Of a DNA stretch of 64,000 nucleotides, positions 1 through 13,800 are shown piece by piece. The DNA is taken from the NCBI GenBank assembly GCA_033675265.1, contig JAUJYZ010001112.1, positions 62,001 through 126,000 on the forward strand, given 5' to 3'. Positions within the stretch are counted from its first letter, which is position 1. Every line of letters begins with the position of its first letter. The DNA is from Actinostola sp. cb2023 (Eukaryota > Cnidaria > Anthozoa > Actiniaria > Actinostolidae). Position numbers and translations under genes: made by a program. The notes under the pieces were generated by a model that was not told where the DNA came from, made no database searches, and saw only the letters and a program-made list of their open reading frames with translations.

Positions 1-3000
1 ATCTCACCTTATCAGTCGACTACCAGTTCGTTCCGTGTATCTGTCGTTTTTTGAGCTGAGGCTGACTGGCAAGCTCGTGACCGACAAACTATTGGACCTT
101 GTTCGATGAAAGCCAATGACACAATGAAACTACTAATTATTACCAAGCAAAGTTTTATTTTCAACTACTCTTATTTTGCAACAACGCTTAAATCCGTTGA
201 AACATGTCATGGGATAAAGGAGGGAATTTTATGCTAATTTGGTAGCCATGGCCCCGCTTACGCACAACAAATCAAGCGGGGACGTCGTCCCAAGGTTATC
301 ACACCTGCCGATATATTAAAATATCCACTGATCAAAGTCAAGGTACCATGTATACATCTAGTATCTACTGATGCGGTCCGAGGTCCGAAGAACGCAGTTG
401 ACTTCACACCGTGTGTACTTCCGTTTAGTGAGCCCCCTGAGCCCAGAGACACGAGGAGATTGGCGTTACTCAACTCTCATCCCCGACTCTCATCCCCGAG
501 ATCAGAAACGTTGGAACAAAGGTCAGTAAATTGGCCAGAAGTAACTTATTTAGCCACAGGCAGCCCAACCATTGCTATACAAATATATTTGTATAAGCGC
601 GTCTTTTTTTATGGGTTTCCTGTGGAAGACCGCGCGCACACAAAAGTTGGGTTCCCTGTGCATAGAAATGTGTAATGTTGGGCTCCCGCCGCCTGTGATT
701 TAGCCCGTACATATGTTACGATAATTTGTAGGCGCGTGTTCAGTCTCTTCATCACCGACACTCACAACAATAAACTAGATTATCCATTTTAACCACCTTT
801 ATTTTAACATAAGTTAAATCCCCAAATACCACTGAGGACTGACAATACCATAATTATATAATACTAGCTTACACGAATTGCAACAAAACCTACTGGAATA
901 CAGATGTACACCTAACAAAGGTAAAGCCAATCTAATGATGGCGATTTTACTCGGGCTACTTGTGGCAAGCTACCCTGGTCCCAGAGGCACTGACCTACAC
1001 TCTCCCTTAACGAACTTTAAAAAAAGTCCGTTAAGTGAGGGAAAGTCCGTTAAGGGAGAGTGTAGGTCAGTGCCTCTGGGACCAGGGTAGTGGCAAGCAG
1101 GCCGAGTTGAGTAGTTCATATAACTATATCATCCTAAACATACATAGCAATATCGTTGAGTAGGCACTGAATTCTCTATGAACGTAGATTATTATCATTT
1201 GAGGCTTTCTTTTATATCAATACAAATCTGTTTGGCAGTTCAGCGGCTCATCACGGGTTAAGTTGCGCGCGTACATGTACATGGTGGATATGATCAAGTC
1301 CATTTTTCACAAAAATAGTAGCAATTAATAAAATGATTAAGTGTATGTAATAGTTTATTGTCTGTTTTACTGGCCAATCGTTTTTTTTTTTCTGGTTCCG
1401 TTTCTTTCAAAGGGAAATAATAATAACTAAATTTGCATGCGCCATATCCAATGCTGTATAAAATGAGTCCCCACTTTCATGGATATAATCATGCCAAAAA
1501 CTGACCTACAAGGATGTAGCCAGCATATTGGTAGATCAGAGTCTACAATTCTTTTACCCTAACAGTAATTTTGATGCTCTCGAATATCAGATATATCGTT
1601 TTTAAAAATGTCCATGTTGCAGAGTGCTCTGCCGCTGACCGGGCCTACAAAAGTGAATATCCTGAAAACGTCCCTGATGGGGCCTTATTACTCAAGTGTA
1701 AAAGTCGATATATAAGTGGGAATGAAAAACAGATAGGAACGAAAGAATGAAGTAAAGAAAAGAGAAAAGAAAAAAACAAAGGAAAACTGAAGCAGAAAAA
1801 GAAATTGGGAAATGAAGAACAAAGAGAAGATCAAAAGAAAATGAAAAAATACAAGAATACAAAGAAAGAAACGAAAAAAAAGAGGAAAAACAGAAAAATA
1901 TTCGCTGCATGGAAGATGAAGTACGCGTGTTTCACTAAGTTCATCTAGATTGTATTTAACACTGTATTAATAAATAGCTTACACACGTTTTCCTTGTAAC
2001 TGAAACATTGTATTGGGTTTGCCGTCAATCAAAGACTCACAGGAAAAAATAGAGAGCTCGCAGTACAAACTAACTGGAGATTGCCCCAGTTGAATTTGCT
2101 TGACAGAAACCCAATGCAATATTTTGGCGGGAAAGAAGGTCGGGCTACAAGGAACACATCTGTAAGTCAGGAGCCCTGGTAAGTGTAATAGGAATTTGAT
2201 GTCAGTAAATCAATTGAGCGGGAAAATTAAAGTACAACGGTCAGGGGCATCAAAGTAACAGGACAATATACATTAGCATTTCTATATTAAATAACTCATG
2301 TTAATAACAATTTCATGAGGTGTTAGTGTCATATGATTTCCTTACTTATTAATTATCATTACTATGATGAACCAACGATTGCCTGCAATCGCTTACTAAC
2401 TTGGGTTGCTTCTCTCCCCTCCCTCGTGCCAGAGTGCTCACCCTTCCTAGGGCGGAGAAGCCCCGCATGGTCGAGTAGAATGGGTATCCTACCTATCACA
2501 TGGAGCAAGGCCCGAGGTAGATGACCGTAACATACCACATTTGATAAGCATTTCCGAAATAGTGAGAATAATTGACTGATCAATCTTTCGCCTGTAAGTG
2601 GGTGTGGTCGATGGGGTACCGTACGTTAGTAGATTATAGCCAAAAGCTTGTTTTCAAGAATTAACAGTAAAAAGACGTGTCTAAACCTCTCCAAGAATGA
2701 TCAATACGATCTGATTAAAAAAATTTGCCTACAGTAGCCACCCCCAAGTGCCACGCGACATAGCGTATAATCCCACTGTCGTCGTATAGTTACCACCAGT
2801 AAAGCCTTGATCCTGCAGGACTTGTGTAGGCATCATACCCTCGTCACACTACCTAGTCAAGAGAAGAGCTTCAGTAAGGAAGTCAAGATGGAAAAAAAAA
2901 AGATTTTTTTTTTGCACAGATTGCATGCATCGAGAACGACACTGACGTCAGAGTCCAGATAGACTGGAAAGAGAAATGAGAATGTACCCTTGCACCTTGA

Positions 3001-4612
3001 AATATATACCAAAGAACGAAAAGAAGCCAGCATAAGAAACAGAAAACAAAAGACCAAAGTGGAAATGAGTCGAGCCTTGTGTGAGTATGACGTCATGGGT
3101 ATGATCCACGCATGCGCGTTCCACAAGTGAGTGATTTTCGCTTCTCTACCTAAAGTTACCCCATGGAAAGAATCTTTGATGGGATTTAAATAACCACGAA
3201 GTGGAAGCACTTTACAGCAGTCCATTGAACTTGAATTTATTCTCTTTTAATACCACACGGACGCTCTAATTATATAACTTATTCTAGACTTAAAATCATC
3301 ATTTCAACTAAAATAATACCTGGACCTATTCGCCGGGCATCAAGGCTTCGCTAGTGAAGCACTGGACTCAATCGTTACTAACATCAATATGACTAATGCT
3401 CGATATTCACTAATCTATCTCAACCTATCTAAAACGCAGCACAGAACCATGTTGATAATTATTTGGATGGTCTGTCAATTAGGGACTACAGCAGTATAGA
3501 AGTAGGTATGAATCTATACTCACTGGATTGAAATCACATTACAATTACTCTTTCATAGAGATTTCAAAGAATTATGTTTCATTCGTAACTATAACATGCC
3601 GTTAGGTGGGAACTGATGGGACCATTCAACCTCGCCACCGTATTCAAATCTAAGAGTCCCAAGTTTTCCGCGAAAATAATGGTCACCAAGTCATTTTTTC
3701 CTAGTCTAGTCACGAATCCTAATTTAATCATCACCAGCGGTTTACATTTGTAACATTCCATTTATAGCACAAATTGAATTGAATTTCGTAGGAAGGTAAA
3801 AATACTTTACGCTATTATGCATATAAGATGCAACTTAGAATGATTACGACGAAAAAAACTTTACCCCACCGCACTAGCGAAAGTCACTATGATTCGTGTC
3901 TTGATTGGCTAAGATTTGTTTCACGTGACACATCTCAATATCACGTGATACATGACGTATCATGTGACGTCAGTGTGGCCAGTCAGGTAAGGAGTATTTC
4001 CTGGTTGTCATGGAGATAATGACGTCATTGAAAGCACTAAACCGAGGCAAAACCACCGGTGCTTGAAGTTCTAGCGAATTTTTTTCAAATTTCCTTACAA
4101 AATTTAAAGAGCAAATTTATAATCACCTACGCGACATCTTCAAATTGATAATTTGTTACCTAGACAACCAAAGAGGGCTTCAAAAAAGACTGATACAGAT
4201 CCTAGTAAACAGTATAAAAATCCTACAGCCTTTATCAACCATAAAATTATTTAAAGAATTCTAAGAGTGCTGTTTCGAAATGAAATATACTTCATTAGCA
4301 ATGCGGGTGTTTTCTCCATAGTGTATTTTCCAAACGAAAGGTTCGCAAATGTAGAATCTAGAATTACGCAAACAATGCTACTAACCGACCGCCGTTCCGT
4401 ACTGAGAGCAATAGATACTCCCAGCAACGCGAAGCTTTCCGCAATACAAACCTAATGGTATCCCTCCCTACTCGTTCCTCAATGGCCTGTAATCTGCCTG
4501 CCAGAGTAACGGTTTTGCTAAGTCAATGATTACACAATCAATGTAGTGAAATGTTTACAAGTCCTTCTATGCATAAGTATGATTATATGTACACGACGTG
4601 TACGACAGTCAT
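1..4612. other. Non-coding 3' flank of the PMCA gene
   Basis: No convincing gene. The longest open frame (2857-3225 minus, 122 codons) has no family resemblance. Contents include a perfect-arm hairpin (971-1089) and a purine-rich A/G tract at about 1719-1905. Candidate poly(A) signals for the pump on the minus strand are ATTAAA at 3723-3728 and AATAAA at 3236-3241. Either would imply a 3' UTR of about 0.9-1.4 kb, which I cannot confirm. Confidence 0.5.
971..1089. repeat. Hairpin with 42-bp perfect arms
   Basis: Bases 971-1012 are the exact reverse complement of 1048-1089, separated by 35 bases that partly repeat the arm (AAAGTCCGTTAA occurs twice). Looks like a small foldback element. Confidence 0.85.
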
Positions 4613-4804
4613 CTAAAAGGCTGTTTCTATGCTGGCATAACGAGGAGGATTGTTTCCGTCAGACCTGTCTAGTGAGTACTGGTTTTCGTCGATAATCATG
4701 GCGGTGCGTACTGGTGCAAGCAAGGAATTGAAGACTGCAGGCGATGCTATGGCTCTCTGGCTTCGTCCATCGATCACGCTACGGAAGGCATTCACGACAC
4801 GTAT
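4613..4804 (-). CDS. ATP2B: PMCA last coding exon: rest of calmodulin-binding domain and PDZ ligand
   Basis: Starts [13 protein letters not shown], which completes the calmodulin-binding helix begun in exon 8 (vertebrate form: IRVVKAFRSSL). Ends ...RYASIETAF followed by TAG. The last four residues E-T-A-F fit a class I PDZ ligand (x-T-x-hydrophobic), matching the b-type tail of vertebrate PMCAs. 63 residues plus stop, acceptor at 4805-4806. Confidence 0.93.
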   Translation of the reverse strand: MRVVNAFRSVIDGRSQRAIASPAVFNSLLAPVRTAMIIDENQYSLDRSDGNNPPRYASIETAF

Positions 4805-7800
4805 CTAGGAAGAAGAGATGGGATGAGATGTTGTGACAACCACATTATTTTGGGAACAAAACGATCAAAGTTTTAACGGATGCGAATCATTAGCCATTAC
4901 CAAAACGAGCAGGGGACTGGGACCAAGTCCGTAAAACTAATTCAATAAGAAACTAGACAAATTGAGCATCATTTTCTGAGAGAGCAGACCAAACTTAGCT
5001 AGTCTGGAAAGTTTGGCGAACTTCGGCTTAATATTGACGATGCTAGAGGGCATCAAAGATGACTATTTTCCCATACAAACTCTGTAATTTTTTGACGTTG
5101 TCTATCCAAACCATACATTCACTGTAAAATTTTGGCTGGACAAAACAATTTCAAAAGTTTATAATTCCGACAGAATTCGCTCAAATCACATCAAACTTTG
5201 CACAGATACTAATTAATTTCGTAATTGCATTAATTCTAATAAACTCGTTCCCAGTCCCCTGCTCGTTTAGGTAATGGCTAATTCCCAAGCTCTAGATCTT
5301 AGATTTGATATTATTAGTATTGGCATCATACAATTATATATATTAGGTGATATATTTTCAATTATTATTTTTATTTCAATTTTTCTAGATAGGTGTCCCC
5401 AATTAGCATACTATTAAATGTAAGCTAACTAATTAAGACACATTAATAAAGTTTATTATTATTATTATTATTATGGAAAATCCTTCTTTGAGGAGGGCCT
5501 GGGAACGAGGGAGATGCCAATCAGTTACCATGGTTATCCAGAACCCTACCTGATGTTGTAGTCTCGTGAGACCACGTATCCATAGCAACCTAGCACGACT
5601 GTCTGTGCCACCATCGGGCTCGATAATAGGAGCCAATGGTACACCGCCTCTACCGAACCGACAAAGCTTAGGGAATGAATTCTTAGGTACGGTCAGGACG
5701 AGCTGACCCCATATCAACGAGCTGAAGCCAAGGAAGACCGTCCACATCCATTCTTCCCAGTTGAGCCCTGTCACATGGAAGGCCTTGCCAGTGAACTCCA
5801 TGATTATGATCTAAAAATACAACCAAGTAAAAATCACGTGTTGGATAGAAGTGGGACGTCTGGGACCACACCATTCACTAGTCTCTCCGTGCGCAGCCGC
5901 TTCTGGGATCCCTATTCCTTAATCCGAGGGAGACTTGGAAATAGTTTTCAGTCTCTCCCGGTCAAAAAACGCGACAGGGAGCCCACAGAGGATGATGAAC
6001 TACTTACCTGGACAATAAAAGTACCGACAAATATACCAACAAAAATCGGGTTCCTGAAGATCCCTTTGAACACATTTCTCTCTCCATGAACCATACGAGA
6101 GTTGATCTCGTTAAACAACTGCATCATGACAAAGGTGTTGAATAGAATGGCGGAGTGGCTTGTTGGTTTACATCGCGTCGCTTGGTCATAGCCAAATTCA
6201 ATGTCAAACAAGTCATGGCCCTTGAAGATTAGAACGAACAGGACGATCAACTGGTAGATGGCATGGCCGAGGATATTGCGAATCATTGTTCGGGATATCA
6301 AGGGTTTGTTGCGTCCATAAGGCTTTCTTGTGAGGAGCTCCTCTGTTGGTGGTTCTGTCGCCAGGGCCAGTGAGGCGAACGAGTCCATGATAAGGTTGAC
6401 CCAGAGAAGCTGCGTTCCAGTGAGAGGACTGACCTGTAAATTGTCAAACACGATTGATTGGTCATTACAGAAATTCATTAGTAATAATTTATTATTGGAA
6501 TTGGAAATTGGAATAGCTTAGTGATTGATATAGCTTAGTTGTACAATCTATAATGCAACAATCTCATTGCTCAAAACTCCTCCTTGAAGAAGAAGCACAC
6601 ACGTTTCCCTTTCTCTCCCTCCCTGTAATGTTTCACCCTTATAAACGTGCTACAGTCATCTCTTCATTAGCTGCCCATTCTGTTGTAAAGTACTTATGCC
6701 TTGACGACCTACCTCCCCTTTAAACACACATGTACATAATGTAGCTGTCCATTCAGAAATGTAAGCCCAGTTTTCACAAGACATAAGCATAAAAATAGGC
6801 AGTCTAGGACTGCATGTAGCTACTGCTGTGAAACCAGTAATAAAATGAATAGACAATGAGTTAAGAAAAGAGAAAAAATAGATAAAGGAGAGAAATGTAG
6901 GAAAGAAATTATGGAGAAAATAAATGTCATGTGAAAAGAAACTGTTGTGATGTTGGTGTAACAAAAATGAAAATAAATATAATAATAAATGGTTCAATGA
7001 TAGCATTTCCACCGAAGTGGCTCTTCGTCTATCAAAAGAACAGTAAAGCTATAAATATATATATAATGTACCATCATAACAAAAATAAAAACAAATGTAA
7101 ATTTTAAATTGAGCATTGAAAAAGTTGTGACCCTCCCCTAGCGATGGGAATGAAATTTCCTGACCCTCCCCTTGGGCTTGGCCTAAAACACCAAAATACT
7201 CCCTTTTCACTGCCTATTTTTTCATGACCCTCCCTTTTCAGGGGCTCAAAAAGTTATGGCCCTCCCCCATTTTCCAACCCCCCTCCCCCCTGTTAATTTT
7301 GACAAGTCCCTAAAATACAACATCTTAGTTGGTAATGATCTTACCTCTACCGTACATGCACCTATAAAGGCAATAGTAATAGCTACCAAGTTGACTGTCA
7401 ACTGGAACTGAAGGAACTTAGAGATGCTGTCATACACATTCCTGCCCCACATGACTGCCATGACGATACTACGGAAATTATCATCTGTGAGGATGATGTC
7501 AGAGGCTTCTTTTGCTACATCTGTCCCAGCAATACCCTACAAATAGTAATATTGGATATTCATCTTTGAAATGGTTATATAAGGAGGGAAAGCATTAGAA
7601 GATAAATATTGGAAAAGTTGACTCAAGCCAAGTTTCTCAGATGCAGACATAATGATGATATGGAAAGTGTGCACACCACTGCTTTTCAATGAACAAACTA
7701 CTGGTACAGAGCAACTATGGAATTTTGCTGATTATTTCCTAGCAAATTCAACAGAGACAGCACAAAACAAGATCTCTTGCATCAATACTTCCATGTTGTT

Positions 7801-10800
7801 GTAGCAGTGATTTTGCGGAGACGGAGAGGAAAAACAGAATTAAAATATGAACGAATTTGGTGGACAATAACATTAGCTTGATCCACAGTAAATTTATCTG
7901 TATTTTTGAATGGCTTATATTAAGCTAGTGGCAGCTCAAGTTTATTACCATAGCAAATCCCACATCAGCTTTCTTCAGTGCCGGTCCATCATTAGTTCCA
8001 TCTCCTGTCACAGCTACAATTTCTCTGGCTGGGTTCAATTTACTGTCAATAATCCCTTTTACGAGGACATACTTGTCTTGAGGAGATGAACGGGCCAAGA
8101 CACGTAGATTGGGCCACACTTCGTCAAGCTTTTTCTGGCTCACCTATACAGCAAGAATACATAATTCTTGGTTTTAGTTTCTTATTCAATTTGTTGTTGT
8201 TGCTATGATACTGTTGTCATAGAAACCAGTTTTAAAATAATATTTTTATGACATACACTTGACAGTGTACATGTACAAATGTAAGTGATCTCTGACCATA
8301 ATCTAAATTCCCCTTTATAGGTCTTTTGAATTCCAAAGGAGAATTTAGATTTGGATCTGAGGTCGCTTACACTGTTTTTGCGCTGGCCTATTCACTGGCT
8401 GTAACTAAAGATAAAAGTGTACTTACGTTGCCATTTTTATCTCTAATTATCATGTTAAACTGTTTTCCATCAAGCACCAGGAAGTCCTTCTCAGGTTGAA
8501 GAATACCACACTTGCTGGCGATGGATCGTGCAGTGTTGACGTTATCCCCTGTAATCATACGAACCACTATACCAGCTCTTTGACACTTCACGATGGCATC
8601 GGGGACCTTGAAACAATCCATAATCATCAATTTAAATACTCAATTCTACTTCTCAGTTTATTTGTTATTGTGAAGAATAAAGGTCTAGCAGTGCATGTGG
8701 TAAATACTCATCCTAAAGTGTGTATATGAAATCAAACAAAATAATGGTTTAATTGGCTCATAGTTTTATACAAACTATGAATCAATGCAAGATGATCTTT
8801 AGAGATGATGGCAGCAATTATTAGCTATTTAGTAGAAATACACATCAGAGGACAGAGAGATGCTCGCAAGAACAAGTCAAGAAATATTTTAAGCAATATA
8901 AATATAAAATGGCTGATTGTGTAGACCTATATCTTATGAAATAAACATGAGACCAAGAGAAACTTACAAGTCTTCATCTCACTGTCCTAAGCATTGTGTT
9001 TATATCACAGTATATACATGTAGACACACCTGCACCCATTTCATAATAATAGGCATTTGGAGCATCCTACAAGGTCTTGATGCTCTTACATATTGATATT
9101 GTTATTATTGATATTGTTATTATTGATATTGTTATTATTGATATTGTTATTATTGATATTGTTATTATTGATATTGTTATTATTGATATTGTTATTATTG
9201 ATATTGTTATTATTGATATTGTTATTATTGATATTGTTATTATTGATATTGTTATTATTGATATTGTTATTATTGATATTGTTATTATTGATATTGTTAT
9301 TATTGATATTGTTATTATTGATATTGTTATTATTGATATTGTTATTATTGATATTGATATTGTTATTATTGATATTGTTATTATTGATATTGTTATTATT
9401 GATATTGTTATTATAATTGTTATTATTTATATTGTTATTATTTATATTGTTATTATTGATATTGTTATTATTGATATTGTTATTATATGATATTGTTATT
9501 ATTGATATTGTTATTATTTATATTGTTATTATTTATATTGTTATTATTTATATTGTTATTATTTATATTGTTATTATTGATATTGTTATTATTGATGTTG
9601 TTATTATTTATATTGTATTATTTTGTTGTATGTTATTTATGTTGTTATTTATATTGTTATTATTTATATTGTTATTATTTATATTGTTATTATTTATATA
9701 TTTATTATTATATTATTTTATATTGTTATTATTTATATTTTTATATTTATATTGTTATTTATGTTGTTATTATTTATGTTGTTATTATATATTATTGTTA
9801 TTATTTTGTTATTATTTTTTGTTGTTATTATTTATATTGTTATTTATTATGTTATTATTTATATTGTTTATTTATATTGTTATTATTTATATTGTTATTA
9901 TTTATATTGTTATTATTTATATTGTTATTATTGATATTGTTATTATTTATAATGTTATTATTTATATTGTTGTTATTTATATTGCTTAAATAACATGCAT
10001 CTCACATGCATGCATGCAATGTTTGACATATACCTCATCTCTCACAGGATCCTCAATACCAGTAATTGCAACGCATGTCATATTGGTAAGTATGCTAGCC
10101 TCGTCATCCCAGTTAACCTCTGTCCCTGGGTCTGAAATGGAAGAAAAGCACAAAAAGTGAAGAGAAGAAATTAATAGAAATAAAGAAAAATAATGAAATA
10201 AATGACTCACTGACCGATGGACTGACTCACTGATTGAAGGACTGAATCAATGACTGACTGATGGACTGGCTCACTGACCAGTCTATCAGTCAGTCGTTCA
10301 ATCAGTGAATTAACAGACTGACTGACTCATTGATTGACTGCTCACTGACCAGTCTATCAGTAAGTCGTTCAATCAGTGAATTAACAGACTGACTGACTCA
10401 TTGATGACTGCTCACTGACCAGTCTATCAGTCAGTCGTTCAATCAGTGAATTAACAGACTGACTGACTCATTGATTGACTGCTCACTGACCAGTCTATCA
10501 GTAAGTCGTTCAATCAGTGAATTAACAGACTGACTGACTCATTGATTGACTGCTCACTGACCAGTCTATCAGTCAGTCGTTCAATCAGTGAATTAACAGA
10601 CTGACTGACTCATTGATTGACTGCTCACTGACCAGTCTATCAGTAAGTCGTTCAATCAGTGAATTAACAGACTGACTGACTCATTGATTGACTGCTCACT
10701 GACCAGTCTATCAGTCAGTCGTTCAATCAGTGAATTAACAGACTGACTGACTCATTGATTGACTGCTCACTGACCAGTCTATCAGTAAGTCGTTCAATCA

Positions 10801-13800
10801 GTGAATTACTGACTGACTCATTGATTGACTTCATGACCATCTATCAGTCAGTCGTTCAATCAGTGAATTAACAGACTGACTGACTCATTGATTGACTGCT
10901 CACTGACCAGTCTATCAGTCAGTCGTTCAATCAGTGAATTAACAGACTGACTGACTCATTGATTGACTGCTCACTGACCAGTCTATCAGTCAGTCGTTCA
11001 ATCAGTGAATTAACAGACTGACTGACTCATTGATTGACTGCTCACTGACCAGTCTAATCAGTAAGTCGTTCAATCAGTGAATTAACAGACTGACTGACTC
11101 ATTGATTGACTGCTCACTGACCAGTCTATCAGTAAGTCGTTCAATCAGTGAATTAACAGACTGACTGACTCATTGATTGACTGCTCACTGACCAGTCTAT
11201 CAGTCAGTCGTTCAATCAGTGAATTAACAGACTGACTGACTCATTGATTGACTGCTCACTGACCAGTCTATCAGTCAGTCGTTCAATCAGTGAATTAACA
11301 GACTGACTGACTCATTGATTGACTGCTCACTGACCAGTCTATCAGTAAGTCGTTCAATCAGTGAATTAACAGACTGACTGACTCATTGATTGACTGCTCA
11401 CTGACCAGTCTATCAGTAAGTCGTTCAATCAGTGAATTAACAGACTGACTGACTCATTGATTGACTGCTCACTGACCAGTCTATCAGTAAGTCGTTCAAT
11501 CAGTGAATTAACAGACTGACTGACTCATTGATTGACTGCTCACTGACCAGTCTATCAGTAAGTCGTTCAATCAGTGAATTAACAGACTGACTGACTCATT
11601 GATTGACTGCTCACTGACCAGTCTATCAGTCAGTCGTTCAATCAGTGAATTAACAGACTGACTGACTCATTGATTGACTGCTCACTGACCAGTCTATCAG
11701 TAAGTCGTTCAATCAGTGAATTAACAGACTGACTGACTCATTGATTGACTGCTCACTGACCAGTCTATCAGTCAGTCGTTCAATCAGTGAATTAACAGAC
11801 TGACTGACTCATTGATTGACTGCTCACTGACCAGTCTATCAGTAAGTCGTTCAATCAGTGAATTAACAGACTGACTGACTCATTGATTGACTGCTCACTG
11901 ACCAGTCTATCAGTCAGTCGTTCAATCAGTGAATTAACAGACTGACTGACTCATTGATTGACTGCTCACTGACCAGTCTATCAGTAAGTCGTTCAATCAG
12001 TGAATTAACAGACTGACTGACTCATTGATTGACTGCTCACTGACCAGTCTATCAGTCAGTCGTTCAATCAGTGAATTAACAGACTGACTGACTCATTGAT
12101 TGACTGCTCACTGACCAGTCTATCAGTCAGTCGTTCAATCAGTGAATTAACAGACTGACTGACTCATTGATTGACTGCTCACTGACCAGTCTATCAGTAA
12201 GTCGTTCAATCAGTGAATTAACAGACTGACTGACTGACTCATTGATTGACTGCTCACTGACCAGTCTATCAGTAAGTCGTTCAATCAGTGAATTAACAGA
12301 CTGACTGACTCATTGATTGACTGCTCACTGACCAGTCTATCAGTCAGTCGTTCAATCAGTGAATTAACAGACTGACTGACTCATTGATTGACTGCTCACT
12401 GACCAGTCTATCAGTCAGTCGTTCAATCAGTGAATTAACAGACTGACTGACTCATTGATTGACTGCTCACTGACCAGTCTATCAGTAAGTCGTTCAATCA
12501 GTGAATTAACAGACTGACTGACTCATTGATTGACTGCTCACTGACCAGTCTATCAGTAAGTCGTTCAATCAGTGAATTAACAGACTGACTGACTCATTGA
12601 TTGACTGCTCACTGACCAGTCTATCAGTAAGTCGTTCAATCAGTGAATTAACAGACTGACTGACTCATTGATTGACTGCTCACTGACCAGTCTATCAGTC
12701 AGTCGTTCAATCAGTGAATTAACAGACTGACTGACTCATTGATTGACTGCTCACTGACCAGTCTATCAGTCAGTCGTTCAATCAGTGAATTAACAGACTG
12801 ACTGACTCATTGATTGACTGCTCACTGACCAGTCTATCAGTCAGTCGTTCAATCAGTGAATTAACAGACTGACTGACTCATTGATTGACTGCTCACTGAC
12901 CAGTCTATCAGTCAGTCGTTCAATCAGTGAATTAACAGACTGACTGACTCATTGATTGACTGCTCACTGACCAGTCTATCAGTAAGTCGTTCAATCAGTG
13001 AATTAACAGACTGACTGACTCATTGATTGACTGCTCACTGACCAGTCTATCAGTCAGTCGTTCAATCAGTGAATTAACAGACTGACTGACTCATTGATTG
13101 ACTGACTGATGGACTGGCTCACTGACCGACTCAACGATTGACTGACTGATTGAATGACATACAGATGCACTGACTGACTGACTGAATGAAGGGAAATAGT
13201 ACTATTCTTACCAGGATGGAAGTCCCTGTAAGCAATGCATATGGTCCTCAAACCAAAAGAAGCCATAGGCTCAATCACTTTGTTGGCCAAGTTATCGCGA
13301 TCTTGTTTTCCAAAAGCAACCACTTGACCCTTTGAATCCAGGATCTCTGTACAGCACCTAAGCACCATTTCCGAGGCTCCCTTTGTAAACAGTCTGAATC
13401 CACCACCCTCCAGGACTATGGCAGTCGACATGGACTTTCTGGCTGAGTTGAATGTGAAGACCTTCACAAAGCTGGATTCTGGGTTGTTGTCTCTGAAATC
13501 CTGGTAAGTTTCTCCTAACTCTAGCATGAGACCTAGAAGTGCACATTCTGTTTTGTTGCCAATTTGGGTAGGGAGAGTCTCTTTTTTGCTCTTGTCCGGT
13601 GGCTACATTTGAATACAATAAAACTATTAGAAATGAAGGGTTTTTGGGGGTTTACTGTATGACACACAGCTGTAGATGTGTATTTCTATATACCCATAGA
13701 GGGCCAGAGCCATGGAGGCTCTCAAGCCCCATGAAGTTTCGAAAAGAATATAAATTTAGTGTGTTAAGAGATTCTAAAATTGAAAAACTCTAGTACATTA

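Noticed and set aside
2857..3225. Minus-strand 122-codon open frame in the left flank
   Set aside because: No family resemblance, no splice partner, composition like the surrounding non-coding DNA.
9077..9993. Plus-strand open frames of 100-190 codons made of I/D/V/L/Y
   Set aside because: Translation of the 15-bp minisatellite in all frames; not a gene.
10203..13190. CRISPR-like array
   Set aside because: Head-to-tail 71-bp units without unique spacers in a eukaryotic intron.
13066..13211. C-terminal SQS-rich extension of PMCA exon 2
   Set aside because: Open only because the 71-bp array is read through the donor; the next pump exon joins in phase after the donor.
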